Shown: piece after piece, positions 34,558 through 47,139 of the stretch
Layout of the letters: every line of letters begins with the position of its first letter
Numbering within the stretch: position 1 is the first letter of the stretch
Source of the DNA: Lepiota brunneoincarnata
Taxonomy: Eukaryota; Basidiomycota; Agaricomycetes; Agaricales; Agaricaceae
Assembly: GCA_023014365.1 (NCBI GenBank)
Contig: JAEBUN010000002.1
Coordinates: 3,534,001-3,598,000 of the forward strand
Direction: 5' to 3'
Length of the DNA: 64,000 bases
Position numbers and translations under genes: made by a program
Notes under the pieces: model-generated
What the model was told of the DNA's origin: nothing
The model's input: the letters and a program-made list of their open reading frames with translations, nothing else
The model's database searches: none

Positions 34558-35912
34558 TAGGGGTTGTAAAATATGACATTAAAGAGTGAAGTGTGTAAAT
34601 AGTTACAGATAGTGTTGTTTCTCAAGATGTAGGAAAAAACGACATTTTTGGTAAGGTCATTTTCAACAGTAAGTCTCGATATTTATGCCAGATAATGTCA
34701 TGGGTATAACGATGTAATATATGGTGGTCCAGAGGAGTGGTAAAAACACCTCAAAGGGGGGGAATAGGGTATACCATACATATTATTGTTTTTCAGGCCT
34801 TAGGAAAGCGCAACAGTTTTAGTAAGATCGCTTTTCATTGGTAAACATGGATATTAAGTATTGGAATATGATACTGGAGGTTTTATGTCGTCAGCAGGAG
34901 AGAAGGATCTACTTATAGCACTCATCCTGTTTGGCAAGCTGGTGGGTTAGATGAAATATTAGCAGTATTCGGGCATCTGTTTGGCCACAGCCCATAGTCG
35001 TCATTGTCAGTTGTTATTTGTCAACAAATACCAACCCTGACAATGGAGTGGAGCATTTGATGAACAAGGTGCGGACGTGTTGTAAAAAAAAAACCGGAGC
35101 TGTACCTTTATATCCAAATTATAATCATTCTCAAGTTTCAAGTTAGGATGGAGTGAGTAAAAATAAAGCATGACCTCGTCACTGTCACGTGTGTTTGCAT
35201 CAACATTGCATCCATCACCACACCTGCCCCCAACCGCCATCATCACACCCTGCCCTCAGCCGCCATCATCACACCTGCCCTCAACTGCCATCATTACACC
35301 CACCCTCAGTCGCTATCACAGCTCCCAACCACATGTATTATTATATTTATTCACGCAATCCATGCGCAAAGGTGAACCCGAGTGGAGGGGAGAGGAAATG
35401 AGCAAGACAGGTGCTGGAAAGGGCAGTAGCGGACTTCAGGGACAAACTTTCGCAAGTTCTTGGAGATAGGAATGTGGATTGGGTCCTGATGTGAGTATTC
35501 GATGAAATAAATTAGATAGCTGACAAAAGAGGGAGGTTTAGGGGTGAAAAACATAGCTCGGATACTGATAGCCGCTGCCACTGGACAGTGTGGGTGTTCA
35601 ACAACGAGCACGCCGTCGCGACATTCCATCTTTATGGACACAATGGCGCGTCGCCAGGGGCGCAGCTTTTCGCAAATGGAGGAAGATGGAGGGTCGGGGG
35701 AAAGAGTCTGGACGAGGTGGCATGTTATGACTGGTGAACTGTCAGGGCGATCTATAAAATTGTATCATTATATCTTGATGTATTTTTTGGCATTTTTTGG
35801 ATGATCTACAAGCAATTTCAGTTGAATTGAACAACTCATCAACCGGGTCTTCACTATATAGGTGCCTTTGTTGCCCGTTTCTCTGCAAATAGTGACTTTC
35901 ACTATATGCTGG
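34558..35912. other. CACTA left subterminal region with a minisatellite
   Basis: No gene. AT-rich subterminal sequence, then a minisatellite of about 27-30 bp units (CCATCATCACACCTGCCCTC) at about 35205-35330, repeated four to five times. Subterminal repeats are common transposase-binding regions in CACTA elements, but no short motif was proven here. Confidence 0.5.
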
Positions 35913-35934
35913 TCATAACGCGCTCACCTCATCA

Positions 35935-36425
35935 CAGAATGTTTTTGGTTTGTAGTGCCTGGACTTGTGTAGTGAGGGTAATATGAGCGGTCGACTGTTG
36001 CGATAGGATGGCTTTAAGGGTGGAGACATTTCCGCGTTCACATTCAAGGTCGCTTTTGCATAATTGTAGATCTTTGTTGGCATCACGTAGTTCTCATTCT
36101 TGCTTCTTGAGGTCCATTTCGATGTCCATAATTTCACAAGCATGCTGCTTTTTGAGGTTCTCGATCTTGTCAGAGGCATTAACAAGCTCTCGGCATTGAT
36201 TAAGTTCTTGCGATCATGCAGTAGCAAGGTCATGAGAAAGGGCAACATGGTTGGCCTGCAGCTTTGCAGCTTTGGCCTGCTCTGCCTCCATATCCATGGC
36301 CAGATGGGCGGCATCAACTGCCCTTGCAGATTTGATGGAAGTGAGCTGTTCCTGTAACTCGGAGAGGACTGTGGAAGAAGCACCTTCACAGGACTGACGA
36401 CACTGCTAATGCACTCAGGTTTCCT
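35935..36425 (-). pseudogene. Coiled-coil protein fragment in the CACTA element
   Basis: The reverse-strand frame beginning SSTVLSELQEQLTSIKSARA reads about 160 residues of continuous heptad-like, Glu/Lys/Leu-rich sequence. It is broken by two TGA codons (36216-36214, 36096-36094), each where Arg would fit (KKQE-stop-ELRDANKDL). A longer open frame on the same strand in another phase is its shadow. The parent protein is unknown. Confidence 0.5.
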
Positions 36426-36621
36426 CTCTCCTATCACCTTCATCACCTCGGATGAGATCAAGGCCAAGGCAGCAGCTGCGCAAATTGTCCACTTGAATTA
36501 CTCATCCAAGATATCTGAGAGACACCAAGTACGTAGCTACTGGCCTGTAATGGCGGACTTGAATGGTTTGCAAATCAACACGATTGGAGCCTTAATCCAC
36601 CTGGATCTCCATATCAGGGCT

Positions 36622-38912
36622 TCAATCTACAATGGCCCACACACCCCTGTCTAATATCCTTCCAACAACACACTGCACTGTACTTAGATCGACAACTTCA
36701 TCAACACCACAATCCTTATTACTGTAATAATAAATGCCACTCTTCTGTGTTGCCTTGACACCACGAATAAGTGCCAGAATAACGGTTGTTGGCATGGCTA
36801 AGTCGAGTTGTGGTGCGGATGGGAGTTCCAGAACTAGGATACGCTTTAGTTGGCCAAAGAAATCACATGGCCTGAATTCTGGTGTTCTTCTCTTTCGGTG
36901 AGCATGCTGATCCACAAGTTGAGTATACTGGAATGAAGAACATTCAGATACCATATGCAGGAAGGGGCATAGCACTCAACTTGCACAAAGGATGCATCCC
37001 GACTGTCCTCTCTCTTCCCAACTAAGTCATGGGCAATCATGAGATCACCTCCTTCAAGACGAGTTACTCTGCCATACTGGACGACAGGCTGATCTTGTTT
37101 TATGATGGATTGAATAGCTTGCTTTGTGACATCAAAGCGTGTCACTAAAGAAGCTAGAACTTTGTTATATATGGGTGGGGGTAGGGCCTCACACTGTCGT
37201 GGGGCAGGAAAACATGTAGAGGGGGTCTGTTTGCAAGCAAGTGATTAAGCGACAATGACAAGATGACAGGTTGAACATACATAAATCATGAACAATTTGG
37301 TCCGCTTTCTTCTTGTCAGGATCCAAAGATAGCACTTTCGTAAAGATCAGTATAATAATCGTATTTGATCTAGTTGTGCAGTCACCGCAACAAAGGTGTT
37401 GATGGATTCGTAAGGGTAGTGTCTACTTCTGATCGATGGAAGCAGAGTGTTACAATGACACTCCATAGGAAATGCCCAATACGTCCAGACAGGACCCGCC
37501 ACCTGGATACCCCATGCAATATGAAGAATGGCATGGAGGGTCAGAGGACAAGCAGAGAGTCGAACAGGGTTATTTTGATAGTATAGCCTACATTGATTTA
37601 AGTATAAGAGCACAACGTAGAAGGCAGATACTCACTTTTCATACATCTGAACCCAAGACTTGAAACCCTCATCAATCTGTTTCAAGTTCTCTTCCATGAG
37701 CTCAAACAACAAGCAGAGCTTCAAAAGTTCGACAAGCTGCATGAAGTGGTCATAGTACTTCACGTTTGTGAACCTGCCACGAAGCACAACTGGAGCAATA
37801 TAAAGTGTCCAAATGGCATACATCTCAGCAGTCATTTGTGACTGTTTAGTTGCAATGTTGGGTACTGAAGCTCCAAAAGCTGCTGGAATTGTTGCGCCAC
37901 ATGTTGCTGTAGCTGCGCCGATTTCATTCCAGATTTGCAGTTGCAATAGCATAGCCTTTGCCCTGGTGATCTAGGTCCTTGAACTTGCAAGTCCAGAACA
38001 GAATGAGGTTAGGGATCAAATTTTCCCAAATGAGGTGCATGAAGTCGAATGGGAATGAAGATGGGAATGAGAGCGAGGATATGGTACTGAGGATTGGTAT
38101 CCCTTTGATGCCATATTGTTTGGTGAGTTCCTCATGTACGGTGTTACTGGGGGCCATTTCCACAGCGCGGGCTTGCTCTAAAAACTCCTTGTGAGTGCGA
38201 ATGGGGAGGTTGGACGGGTTGTATTGAAGGGGATTTGCTTCAGGAAGCTTATCTCGTCGAAAGAGGGATGTAGTAAGTGCGAGAGTGTGAGTGTATCCCT
38301 TTGATGTTGCAGATATGGCACGGACTAATACCATTCTGCCCTTTCATGTGTGTGATCAGAGCCATGGCCGGAATGTCACCAAATGCTACGATGAGATAGG
38401 CATGAAGCAAGAATAACGATTGACTGATGGCATCGAAAGCTTTGACTGCCTATTTCGAGCTGAATGAGTTCTTGAGCAAGTGGCCAGCAGAACGAATCCC
38501 AATCCCAAGGCTTTTTCAGACCTGGGACTGTACCAACATGAATGTGGTAATGTTTCTGAAAACGTACTTCGGGGGGTAGATTGTAATTGACAAGGAGGAT
38601 GGGCCAGCATGTCTTATCACGCTGTTTGAATGGAGTGAAGCCGTCCGTTGAAAGACCAAGGGTGATGTCGCGCTCATCGGAGAAAAAGAACATGGGATGA
38701 CTTGTGTCAGGGATGAGAGTATTGAGCAAGGACTGATAATGGGAACCAAAAACAGACTCTCCAAAGGTGTCCATGTAATCCCCAAAGTGTGAATCAAGCT
38801 CCTCCCATTCACAGGTCCAACCATGGCGTTGTTCTCACTCAGGTCTGCAGGGACTGTGAAGCCGAACTGGGTATAAAGGATCTCCAAAGTCGCACACCGC
38901 AAATTGTTGGCT
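36622..38912 (-). pseudogene. Tnp2-like CACTA transposase, N-terminus missing
   Basis: Conserved Tnp2 text starts near 38800 and reads ITLGLSTDGFTPFKQRDKTC, then NYNLPPEVRFQKH and PGLKKPWDWDSFCWPL, as in the fungal transposase family Tnp2. Further blocks follow at 38334-37924 (FDFMHLIWENLIPN), 37952-37632 and 37145-36622, the last ending in a QLKRILVLELP segment. Frame changes between blocks may be introns or decay. The usual N-terminal Cys-rich part was not found; the solo LTR at 38913 sits exactly upstream. Confidence 0.8.
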
Positions 38913-39561
38913 TGTCATATCCATGCCAACTCAGAGTCTAATCACTTAAACTTCGGCTTCTTGATTCCACGTGTGCTCCACACAACAACCCTCTGCCCTC
39001 CGACTCGGCCCCGACTTGCTCCGACCGCAACCCACTGCCCCGATCACGCGATCACCTCCACACGTGCCGTGGTCACCTGACCCTCGGTGTCTCTAGTTCC
39101 AGTCTCCATTTCCCATCCGTAGTCAAGATACGTTATCGGTCTCCATACCTGTACCAGTTTCCATTCCATTCGTAATCCGTTGTAACTATATCGGCCTCTG
39201 CTTCGCTCCGCACGTAATCAGTACGAGTCATAGTTTGTAAGGCCAGTAGTATATATACTGTAGGTACTTGGCTTGTACTCCTTAGTCTGATAATCAAATC
39301 GAGCAGCGGACCAGCTCCCTGTTCTCTATCCTCTCCTCTCTTCTGCCTCGCTCCGCTTCGGCCCCGACTTCCTGAAATACGGACTAGGACAGTAGGAGGG
39401 CACAGCACATACGCTGAGGCCGCAAGTCCAACCCCCCGCCCAACGTACTCCGCCTCGGTCCTGAAGTCTACGTACTGACTTTGCCCTGTCCCCCAGTTAC
39501 CTTATATCAAGGTTACCACCCCGACCCTCCGCCTCGGTCCCGACCCGCACCGGCTCTAACA
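38913..39561. mobile_element. Solo LTR family A (649 bp), TGGCT target duplication
   Basis: Starts TGTCATATCCA, ends CCGGCTCTAACA, flanked by TGGCT (38908-38912, 39562-39566). About 85-90% identical by eye to the copy at 17670. It separates the Tnp2 remnant from the gene at 39565-41104. Confidence 0.9.
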
Positions 39562-39564
39562 TGG

Positions 39565-41104
39565 CTACAAATTGGTCACTGTCTGCCAGATGTGTTGATA
39601 CAGGAGCGAGTTGCGTAGACTGCTCAACTTCCAGCACCTCCCCCAAGGAATTTTGGCTGTGCTCACAGGAGCCTGACTTTGGTCTCCCCCCCTCCAAAGC
39701 ATCTCAACTGGGCTCACAGCAATCTCCTGGATTTCATGCATGTCTTTGTCATCACTATCCTCCTTATCCTTCCCCCACTCTGTGCAACAGTACCACTCAT
39801 TGAAAACAGCGTCATATTGTTTCTGCTCTGGGCTGTATTCCACAAGCGTACTCTCTCGTTCATCTCTCCTCACAAGTTGTCATGTAAACTTGGTGGGATC
39901 ATCAAAATCCCAATCCCAGACAAAGACAGGTGCACTAGTAGTGGGTGGGTTCCTCTCTCGGTTCTCCCATTTTTGACGATCTAGTGGAGTTCCTCTTTCT
40001 TTATGCTTAGCAACAGCGGCCGCACATTCTTGGAAGAATGGTTCCCAAATATTTCTCCCGGACTTGGTGCACTCCATTCTCACCGTTCCTCCCTTGGAGA
40101 GGTACACACGAGCGTCCGGTAAGCTTCCATCTGTGGGCTCATCGATTTCCATATTGTAATTGTCATCTGGTGGTTGTGGTTGGAAAGAGTCTGATTCCCA
40201 TGGCATAAACTCATCACCAGTGTCAACGTCGGAAGATGGGAGTGGCCGTTCACAGGGTACATCAGAAAATGCGATGAGCGGCCAGTGGTTAGTAGCAGGG
40301 AAGTGAGGTGGTCTTGCAATCCAAGTGGTCACCAGCTGAAGTTCATGGGCACTTGGTGCAGGATATGAGGGATCTGTTGTAAGACTCCAACGGTACCATA
40401 CAGGGACACTGATATTCACGAAATATGCAGGACTTGGCTGCGATGGCTGGGGCGGGAGATGGAGAATCATGCCTGCTCGGTTTATAACCCAGTATCTCTG
40501 CAACAGAGGTGCCATCCGGAGGCTATCGAGCAGCGCCTGATTGAACTTGCATGCCATTGCAACCTGAACAACCCATTTTGTGGGTGTGATTCCCTCATGA
40601 TAGCCAGGGTCAACAATCTTGTGGATTTGCCAGTGAAGTAAGCCTAGCCAAATACTAAACCAGTCGTGTGCTTTGGTAGCAAGATGCCGTGCGCACGATT
40701 CCGTGCCATGTTTTTTCGTGATACCCGAAACTAGAAGGGGCAAACGGACGAACAAAACTCAGGCCATTCTTGGCCTTCAGAATTCCTATGACCTCATCCA
40801 GACTCTTCTTGATCGCTAGCCACTGCGAAACAACCCGTTCTGGCAAGCTGAATCCATCTGGGTTTGTGTGGGTAAATTTCTGTGGGATATGAGCCAGCGA
40901 CTCTACCAATACACCACTGTAAGCCACAGGCATGGTGGGGATGCAGCTCAACCACTCTGTTTGTGCAGTCCACCATCGTGGTTGCTGGAAATTGTCAGCT
41001 GTCGAGGTACCTAGCACAAATGTACGAAAGCCCTCATATGTATTATCCTCCACCAGTGTGAGGTCGCGCTGGCTGTTGGGTGAATAGAAGGTGTCACCAT
41101 TCAT
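39565..41104 (-). pseudogene. CACTA-borne protein of unknown function
   Basis: Frames 41104-40655 and 40755-39880 overlap in different phases and read as one protein. After a TGA at 39882-39880 the same frame continues to about 39700 (YSPEQKQYDAVFNEWYCCTE). The first part is globular (TFVLGTSTADNFQQPRWWTA). The C-terminal part contains RQKWENRERNPPTTSAPVFV and VWDWDFDD. I recall similar predicted proteins being common in Agaricomycete repeats; no function is known. About 510 residues if joined. The location suggests a second CACTA gene. Confidence 0.6.
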
Positions 41105-44100
41105 GATGGTGACTCATCCTGACATGATGGATATCCTGCCAGACAATGTCCAAGGAGATCCTCAGACAAACACTGGTAGAAATATTTCAAACTCTTCGTC
41201 CAGGGAGATCCTCAGATGAAAGCTCTGGTGTTGACTTGAACTGCACGTCCGAGGAGATCCTCAGACAAGGGTTCCAAGCTTAGGGTGTCAGGTGAAGCAG
41301 TGATACCTATTAAGAAATTAGTCAAATAAAATGAGGAGTGGTTTCTTGACTTACGCTAACGTGTGCCCGCGGTTGCCGACTTGGGGGGAAGCTGTGGTGG
41401 TGGTTGCTTGGGACTCTAACGGATCACAGCATCGACAGATCAGGTACATCACCTGACCTCCAACAAATTTCTCGTCATGTGATGCTAACGGTGAGTATGC
41501 CAACACCTCATCGCTGTAACTTCGACTCAATCGTTGGAACAACCCAACAACCTACACTCGTCTTTAGAGTTGTAGCGGTCTTTGGATCTCCGAAGACCTC
41601 TGCTCCTCATTATGGCCTTGGGATGATGGTCTTTGGATCTCCAAAGATCTTTCTACTCCCCTGGCATGGCTTTGTGACGATGATCTGTATACAAGAAGAG
41701 TATGATGCAACAGTATCCCAAGGAAACAGATCTTGGATTTTTGCACCCCCATACACCATTCTGGCCTGACTCTCAGTACGCTTGTATCATTCTTACATTT
41801 ACCTATTTGGTGCAGAAATGCCTACTATATTTCCACACGGAGAAACCTGTCTTCTTGGGCAAGGCACGTCCACCTATCATACACAAGGATGTGGCTTCAG
41901 ATCTATAGTATAATCTGGGAGAGATTGAGAGAATGCCGAGTGGAGACGACCACAGGCACCTTGTACCCCTGATGTCTTAAGTTGCCTTGACTGGGAGGAT
42001 TAAGTGTAGCAAGAAGGAACGCTGGAGGAAGATGGAAACTACATGGCAACATAACTCTCTTGTAAGCCAGATCTGCAGGCTTACACAAACACACCTCGAC
42101 ATACTTGGACTGGTACCGTGATGCCTGCACCACTACACTAGCCTGGCTCGATTCACGCTCAACACGACTTACACGTATGCGGCTGAACTATATGAGTACC
42201 AAGGCATGCATCCAACACAAATTTCTTCATTTTTACCATCTCTTTTTGTCTTCCCCCCTCCTTGTAGTTTATTCCGTGCCCTTCCAGTTCCGGTCTAATT
42301 GTGGTTGATAAAAACCTTCTCTGTGCCTCATTTTCTTCTGCCCCACATCTCCAAACATACCTTGGACCAGTAGAATAAAAGTAGGACAGATCATGTCATG
42401 CGAATACTCAGTGAATTATTTACTCCACCTTCTCTCGCCCCTCTTCTCCCTCTATCTCACCTTGAGATTAAAGCCCAGCGACTGATGGACACGGTCGTGC
42501 TCGCATCCCGACCTGCCTTCCCCTCTCCTCAAGGGGATGAAATGCTTACGTAGTGGATATGTGATGACTAGCAAAGCAGACATTGCTGATTGATCAAGAC
42601 CTTATCTGAAAGTGCCAACTCTCGTTGTGGACTACTGGGCACAATTGGACACATCTGTAACTACATATGCATATCCCTCCTGCTTCTACTGGTCATGATC
42701 TTTCCCGCTCAACTTCTTGGAGACCTTTGTGGGCGACTGTGTTGCCTCATGAATCTTGATGCGGATGGTTATTTTAATCTTTCCGAAGGTTAGCTCCCAC
42801 AAAACCCTGCTATGACAATCTACTCACTTTTCTTTTCTTGCAAGATTTCCTTCCACCACTTTCCCCCAACCCACGCTTACAACCATTTGTGGATGCTATG
42901 CTACCAGCAATGGTACTATTGCTTCCATCTGTAGCTGCTGCAGTCTTGGTTGTATCGGCACCTCTTGATTCAGTGATGACTGCATTCCCATGTGTGCTGA
43001 TACCAGTGTGCCCCCCGTTCACGCTTGCAACAGAATGGTCTGGCACCTGCCTGATAACTATGGAGCTTCTCAGCAAAGTGGGGCATTGTAGGTCAAGCTG
43101 TCTCACCTTCTGCCTTGGCTGACACATTTTCGGAGCAGTTGTCTTCTTTCCTTGCGAGCATGGAAACTTGTCCTGATTGTCAGCTATTGCCATGGTAAGT
43201 ACATTTGGTACTCCTACCATTTCCACTGGCCTGGGCGATAGCATTGACATAATTCTTCACAGCCTGCTAGCATAGCTCCGGTAGGTTGGGATGCAGAACT
43301 CCCGCCATGTCCCAATGCTGCAAGTTGGTTAGAGCAGTCGCATACCCCAGGCATCCGCTCACGCGATTCAGTCGATGGTTGAGTCTCGATTGAAGGCCCA
43401 GGCTGATGGTCCACGCAATTCGGTTGATGATTCAGTTTTGGTTGTCGACCCAGGTGACAATATTGAAGCTCCTTGACAAGGACTAGCTCCACAGCTATGT
43501 GTGTTGGATGAAAGGACTATTGTCAGTGATAACTGGATTCACTGACACATCGTACTGCTCATTTATATATGCACAAAGGCTTGACGAAGGGCTACCCGGC
43601 TTGCCGACTTGTGAGACTGGTGGTACCTATAGCCGGATACACCCCGAGCGACAAACATTGGTGGTAGCAGAATCCAGCACTGCAGTCAAGCTAATGGATT
43701 CAATATGGGTGAGTTATTGCCTCCTAATTCCTTACGTCCTTATTTTATATTAGCCAAAACACATGCTCTTGTTCGCCTCAGATTCTCTCCCACCCTGCTA
43801 TCCCTTAGGACTTTGATCCACCAACGATTCATTGCACCAGGGCACTACAAATGGGAGTACAATGTGTGGCCTGTAGGCATTGGTTATCCATGGATGTTGT
43901 CACTGATGCACTGCACCAGGGCACCACGCACGCGAATTAGACGTAATAGATAATAGACTCATTCCGGTATGTCTGACCCATTTTTACCGAGCATGGCTCA
44001 TGTTCCTGCCTGGTTCCAATGCTCCCCAGCTCACCTGCCAGACAATGACAAGTTCCTTCACCCAAGTGCCCCCTCCACTGTACACCTGCCAACGTACCTT

Positions 44101-44189
44101 CAAGAGGTATTCAATTACAAGTTCAGATAGGTATTTAAGGATTTCATGGTCGAACACTGCTTCCTGCAGTCGCTCACACTTTATTCATA
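41105..44189. other. CACTA interior, mostly non-coding
   Basis: No gene supported. Three direct copies of AGGAGATCCTCAGA-type sequence occur at about 41152, 41203 and 41253 (about 50 bp apart), just upstream of the reverse-strand gene and possibly part of its promoter. Two near-palindromes CTTTGGATCTCCRAAG lie at about 41580 and 41631. Short coding-like traces at 42810-43250 and 43500-43750 are unassigned. Confidence 0.45.
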
Positions 44190-44195
44190 GTGCGT

Positions 44196-45387
44196 ATGAA
44201 CATGACCAGCACCAAGAAAACCACCAGTGCCTCCAAGAAGCCCGCTAGGCAGACAATCAGCACCACAGGTGGGAAACCCAGCTCCCAGCCGACATCATCA
44301 CAGACACCCACCACTGCCACCTGCAAAAGCTACAAAAAAACCTACAAGGAAGGCACCTGCCCCACCAAAAGAGAACAGGATGCCCTGCACCACCTCAAGC
44401 ACAGACCCAAACCCCAAATGATGCCATCCTGGCCACCCTGCTTGCCAAGGTTGCAAAACAAGAAGGTAAGTCCATTATTTTCTTCATACTATCTATACGA
44501 CTGACATTGTTTAGCAGAGATTGATAAGTTGAAGAAAAGTAGTGCCTCAAAGGCCAAGGATCAAAATATGAAACAGATCCCTCGCCCCCATGGCAGCCTT
44601 ACAAGGCTTCAAGACAAAATGGGTTTGGAGAACAACAAGCCGCTCTACAACTACTATCGAGTAAGTCCTTCCCTCATTTTACTTTCAATGCTAATTTTCG
44701 TCACAGACATTTATTGGTGATATCCTAGACAATGCATGTATACCACGCAAAGTTGATTGGAGGCGTCAAGACCCACTTCCCTTAGCCCAGGTCATAAATA
44801 TTGTATGTTTATTCTCAACCACCTCTAAATCCTGACTGTGAACTGCATACACCACACAGGTACATGCTAAGCATCCACAACTTCAACATTATGAAGGAAA
44901 CTGGGCTACTCTGGAGATCATGAGGACAGTGCTCAAAAACAAAAGGTCCAACAGAAACAGAAGCCTCTGCGCTCTGGACAGCACCCAAGTTCAGGAAGGT
45001 GAGGACCATGAGGGTACTAACAAGGATCAAAATGGGACCAGAAATGCTCCCGAGCTTGAAGAGCTGGGGATGAGCAGTGGTAAGGGTGCAGGTGAAGAAG
45101 GAGCAAGCAGTGATGGGGGAGAGGCAGGTGGTGATGCTGGGGAAGAGAGGGATACCAATGATGAGGAAGAGAACGGTGCCCATGACGAGGGAGAGAGTGG
45201 TGCTGACGATGATGAGGAGAACAGTGCCAATGATGAGGAAGGGAGTGGCGCCGATGACAATGAAGAGAATGGTGCTGATGATGAGGAAGAGGGCAGTGTC
45301 GATGGTGAGGATACTGGGGTTTTGGTGGGGATGAAGAGAAAAGTGATGGAAAGTGGTGGAAAGATGAAGAGGTTGAGGAGGAAGTAG
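44196..45387 (+). CDS. CACTA-borne gene with acidic repeat tail, 3-4 introns
   Basis: Two clean introns are seen, at 44466-44514/17 (GTAAGT..CAG) and 44661-44706 (GTAAGT..CACAG), with at least one more near 44790-44860. The N-terminus is basic and Pro/Thr/Lys rich, with a frame uncertainty near 44340-44400. The middle (IDKLKKSSASKAKDQN.., LYNYYR, FIGDILDNACIPRKVDW) is globular and unassigned. The last 110 residues repeat short D/E-rich units such as DDEENSANDEEGSGADD, and the protein ends with a basic motif, GGKMKRLRRK. Acidic tail plus basic end resembles a nuclear chromatin-type protein; that is inference. ATG 44196 is the first plausible start. Confidence 0.5.
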
Positions 45388-45843
45388 TACAGATATATTG
45401 TTGCCTATTGATCTAGTAATAGGCAATAATTACACACTTTTCATGCTCACATCTGAGGGGGCTGACCACCTGAACATTCGACTTAAGCATCTTTTGTAGT
45501 CAAGAATGACAACTAAGACCATCGTCTCTTCCACTGACTAACTAGCATGATTTCCTCCAGAACAGGGGTTGTGATTCCCTTCAGTTTCCTTCCCAGAAAA
45601 GGTTGTGATTTTCATCAGTTTCCTTCTGAACAAATGTTGTAATCCTTTAAAAACTCGATGTGAATCACAGCCCCTCATGACCTTAAATATAGTGATATTC
45701 CTCCATTACGTGTGGTAATCAAGTACACTAAGGTGCGTAATTACTACATTATCAGTGAATATCCACAACACCAATATCCCTATTTATAGTAGGAATTGAC
45801 CACACCTTATGCTGGAATCAGAGGTTGTTTTTCATGACCCCCT
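45388..45843. other. CACTA right subterminal region
   Basis: No gene. Two copies of a segment including GTTGTGATT and TTTCATCAGTTTCCTTC-like sequence occur at 45565-45640. Confidence 0.4.
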
Positions 45844-45856
45844 GGGTCTCACAGTG

Positions 45857-46564
45857 GATATGGTGCTCAAGGCTTACTTTGAGTCTATGTGGCAGTTTAA
45901 CAAGAAGTATTCTAACACCATTCAAGACTTTAATTTTTCACCCAGGTCCCTAGTCCTTGTCAGGAATTCCTGGTATGACAAAGATGTGGGTAGCAAAACC
46001 AAGCCCAGGTTCTTTGGACCACTTGCAGTACTCAAAAGGACAATGGGAGAACCCTATGTTCTTGCTGAACTCAATGGTTCCATCTCCAAACTTTGATTCG
46101 CTGCATTCTGGCTGGTACCTTACTACCCTTGCAATCTCCAAGCCATTCCAGTCACCAAGCTTATGGACTTGCTGCCAGAGGCACTAGATGAACTTACTTA
46201 TGACACAGAGCCCTCCCTGGACAACCCATCACAACAAGCAATAACTGCTGAGAGCATGGATATACATACAGCAGATAAGTTACACATCACAAACTTGGCC
46301 ACTGCCACACCCCCCTTTTCTCCCCAGTCATCCCTTGAGCTTGATTCCTTTTCTGGACCTAACTCCCATCAAGCTGGACTAGGTATTCAACCACCTCATT
46401 CACCACTTCCTCTCATCACTGCCAATATCACAGTACCCACCCACAATAACTCTTTGATGCTCTTCCCACCTCTCTTTCCCACAATTTTGGCTCCTCTTGA
46501 ATGCTTGCAAACCCACCATCACTCTGACTGGGAGGTCAGTTTCTTAAGTACCCAGGAGATGTAG
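45857..46564 (+). pseudogene. Ty3/gypsy integrase C-terminal part (element 2)
   Basis: Continues the integrase of 33912-34544 across one copy of the target GAT. The segment contains FSPRSLVLVRNSWYD, the GDLVLVRN-like motif of integrase C-termini, and KPRFFGPL. A stop near 46095 precedes a tail (46163-46564) that is acidic and Pro/Ser rich, like the tail of element 1 pol. Confidence 0.85.
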
Positions 46565-47139
46565 AGGTGGGCAAGCAGCTACACCTGCAAAGGCTGCCCT
46601 ATGCCACCTCTTGTAGGACTCAGAACCTGGACTCAGAACCCAAACTCAGAACCCAAAATCTGAACCTGGATCAAGAAACTCAGAGTGCCCAGCTGATTAG
46701 AGCTGTTATCATTTTGCAACATATCCATTTTGCCTGAAACCTCTTACATTCCTTAACAAATAAATTTTCACTATTGAACTTTAGCATAAGTTTTTCTCCC
46801 TTATTTAGATCTTTCTGAGCTTTGCACACCACCCTGTTCACTAGTTCCCTTCAGCTTCCCTTATATCTGTTCTCATAGCTACAAAAATTTCTCATTCTTC
46901 CCCTGTTTCACCTTCACTATCCCCAGATTTGTCCTAGCATAATTATATCTAAAATTTTCGGTCTGTTTCGGTACAGAAAACATAGTCAGTACAATATTTT
47001 GCTTGTATATAAAGTTCCAAGCTCACTTATGAGCTTGGCAGTCAATATACAACCCAAAAACTCCCTCTCAGTCTCATTCTCTCTCTCTCTCTCTTGCTCT
47101 CTCACATATAACTTGTCTTTCTTGGTTTTCAAAGCCCAG

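Larger units (their letters stand above)
34545..45856 (-). mobile_element. 11.3-kb CACTA (EnSpm/Tnp2) transposon in an integrase ORF
   Basis: Both ends start CACTGTGAGACCC read inward; about 28 bp of inverted repeat is recognisable. GAT is repeated at 34542-34544 and 45857-45859. CACTR termini and 3-bp duplications are the hallmark of this superfamily, and the interior encodes a Tnp2-like transposase. Also inside: a coiled-coil pseudogene, a reverse-strand gene of about 510 residues, a forward-strand gene with an acidic tail, and a solo LTR. Confidence 0.92.

Noticed and set aside
35913..36467. 184-codon reverse ORF as the real protein
   Set aside because: The neighbouring phase gives continuous coiled-coil sequence broken only by two TGA codons; the open ORF looks like its shadow.
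44920..45334. Several overlapping ORFs in the acidic repeat tail (Met/Arg-rich and Ser-rich)
   Set aside because: Frame-shifted or antisense shadows of a GAN-rich repeat; only the acidic frame continues the upstream exons.
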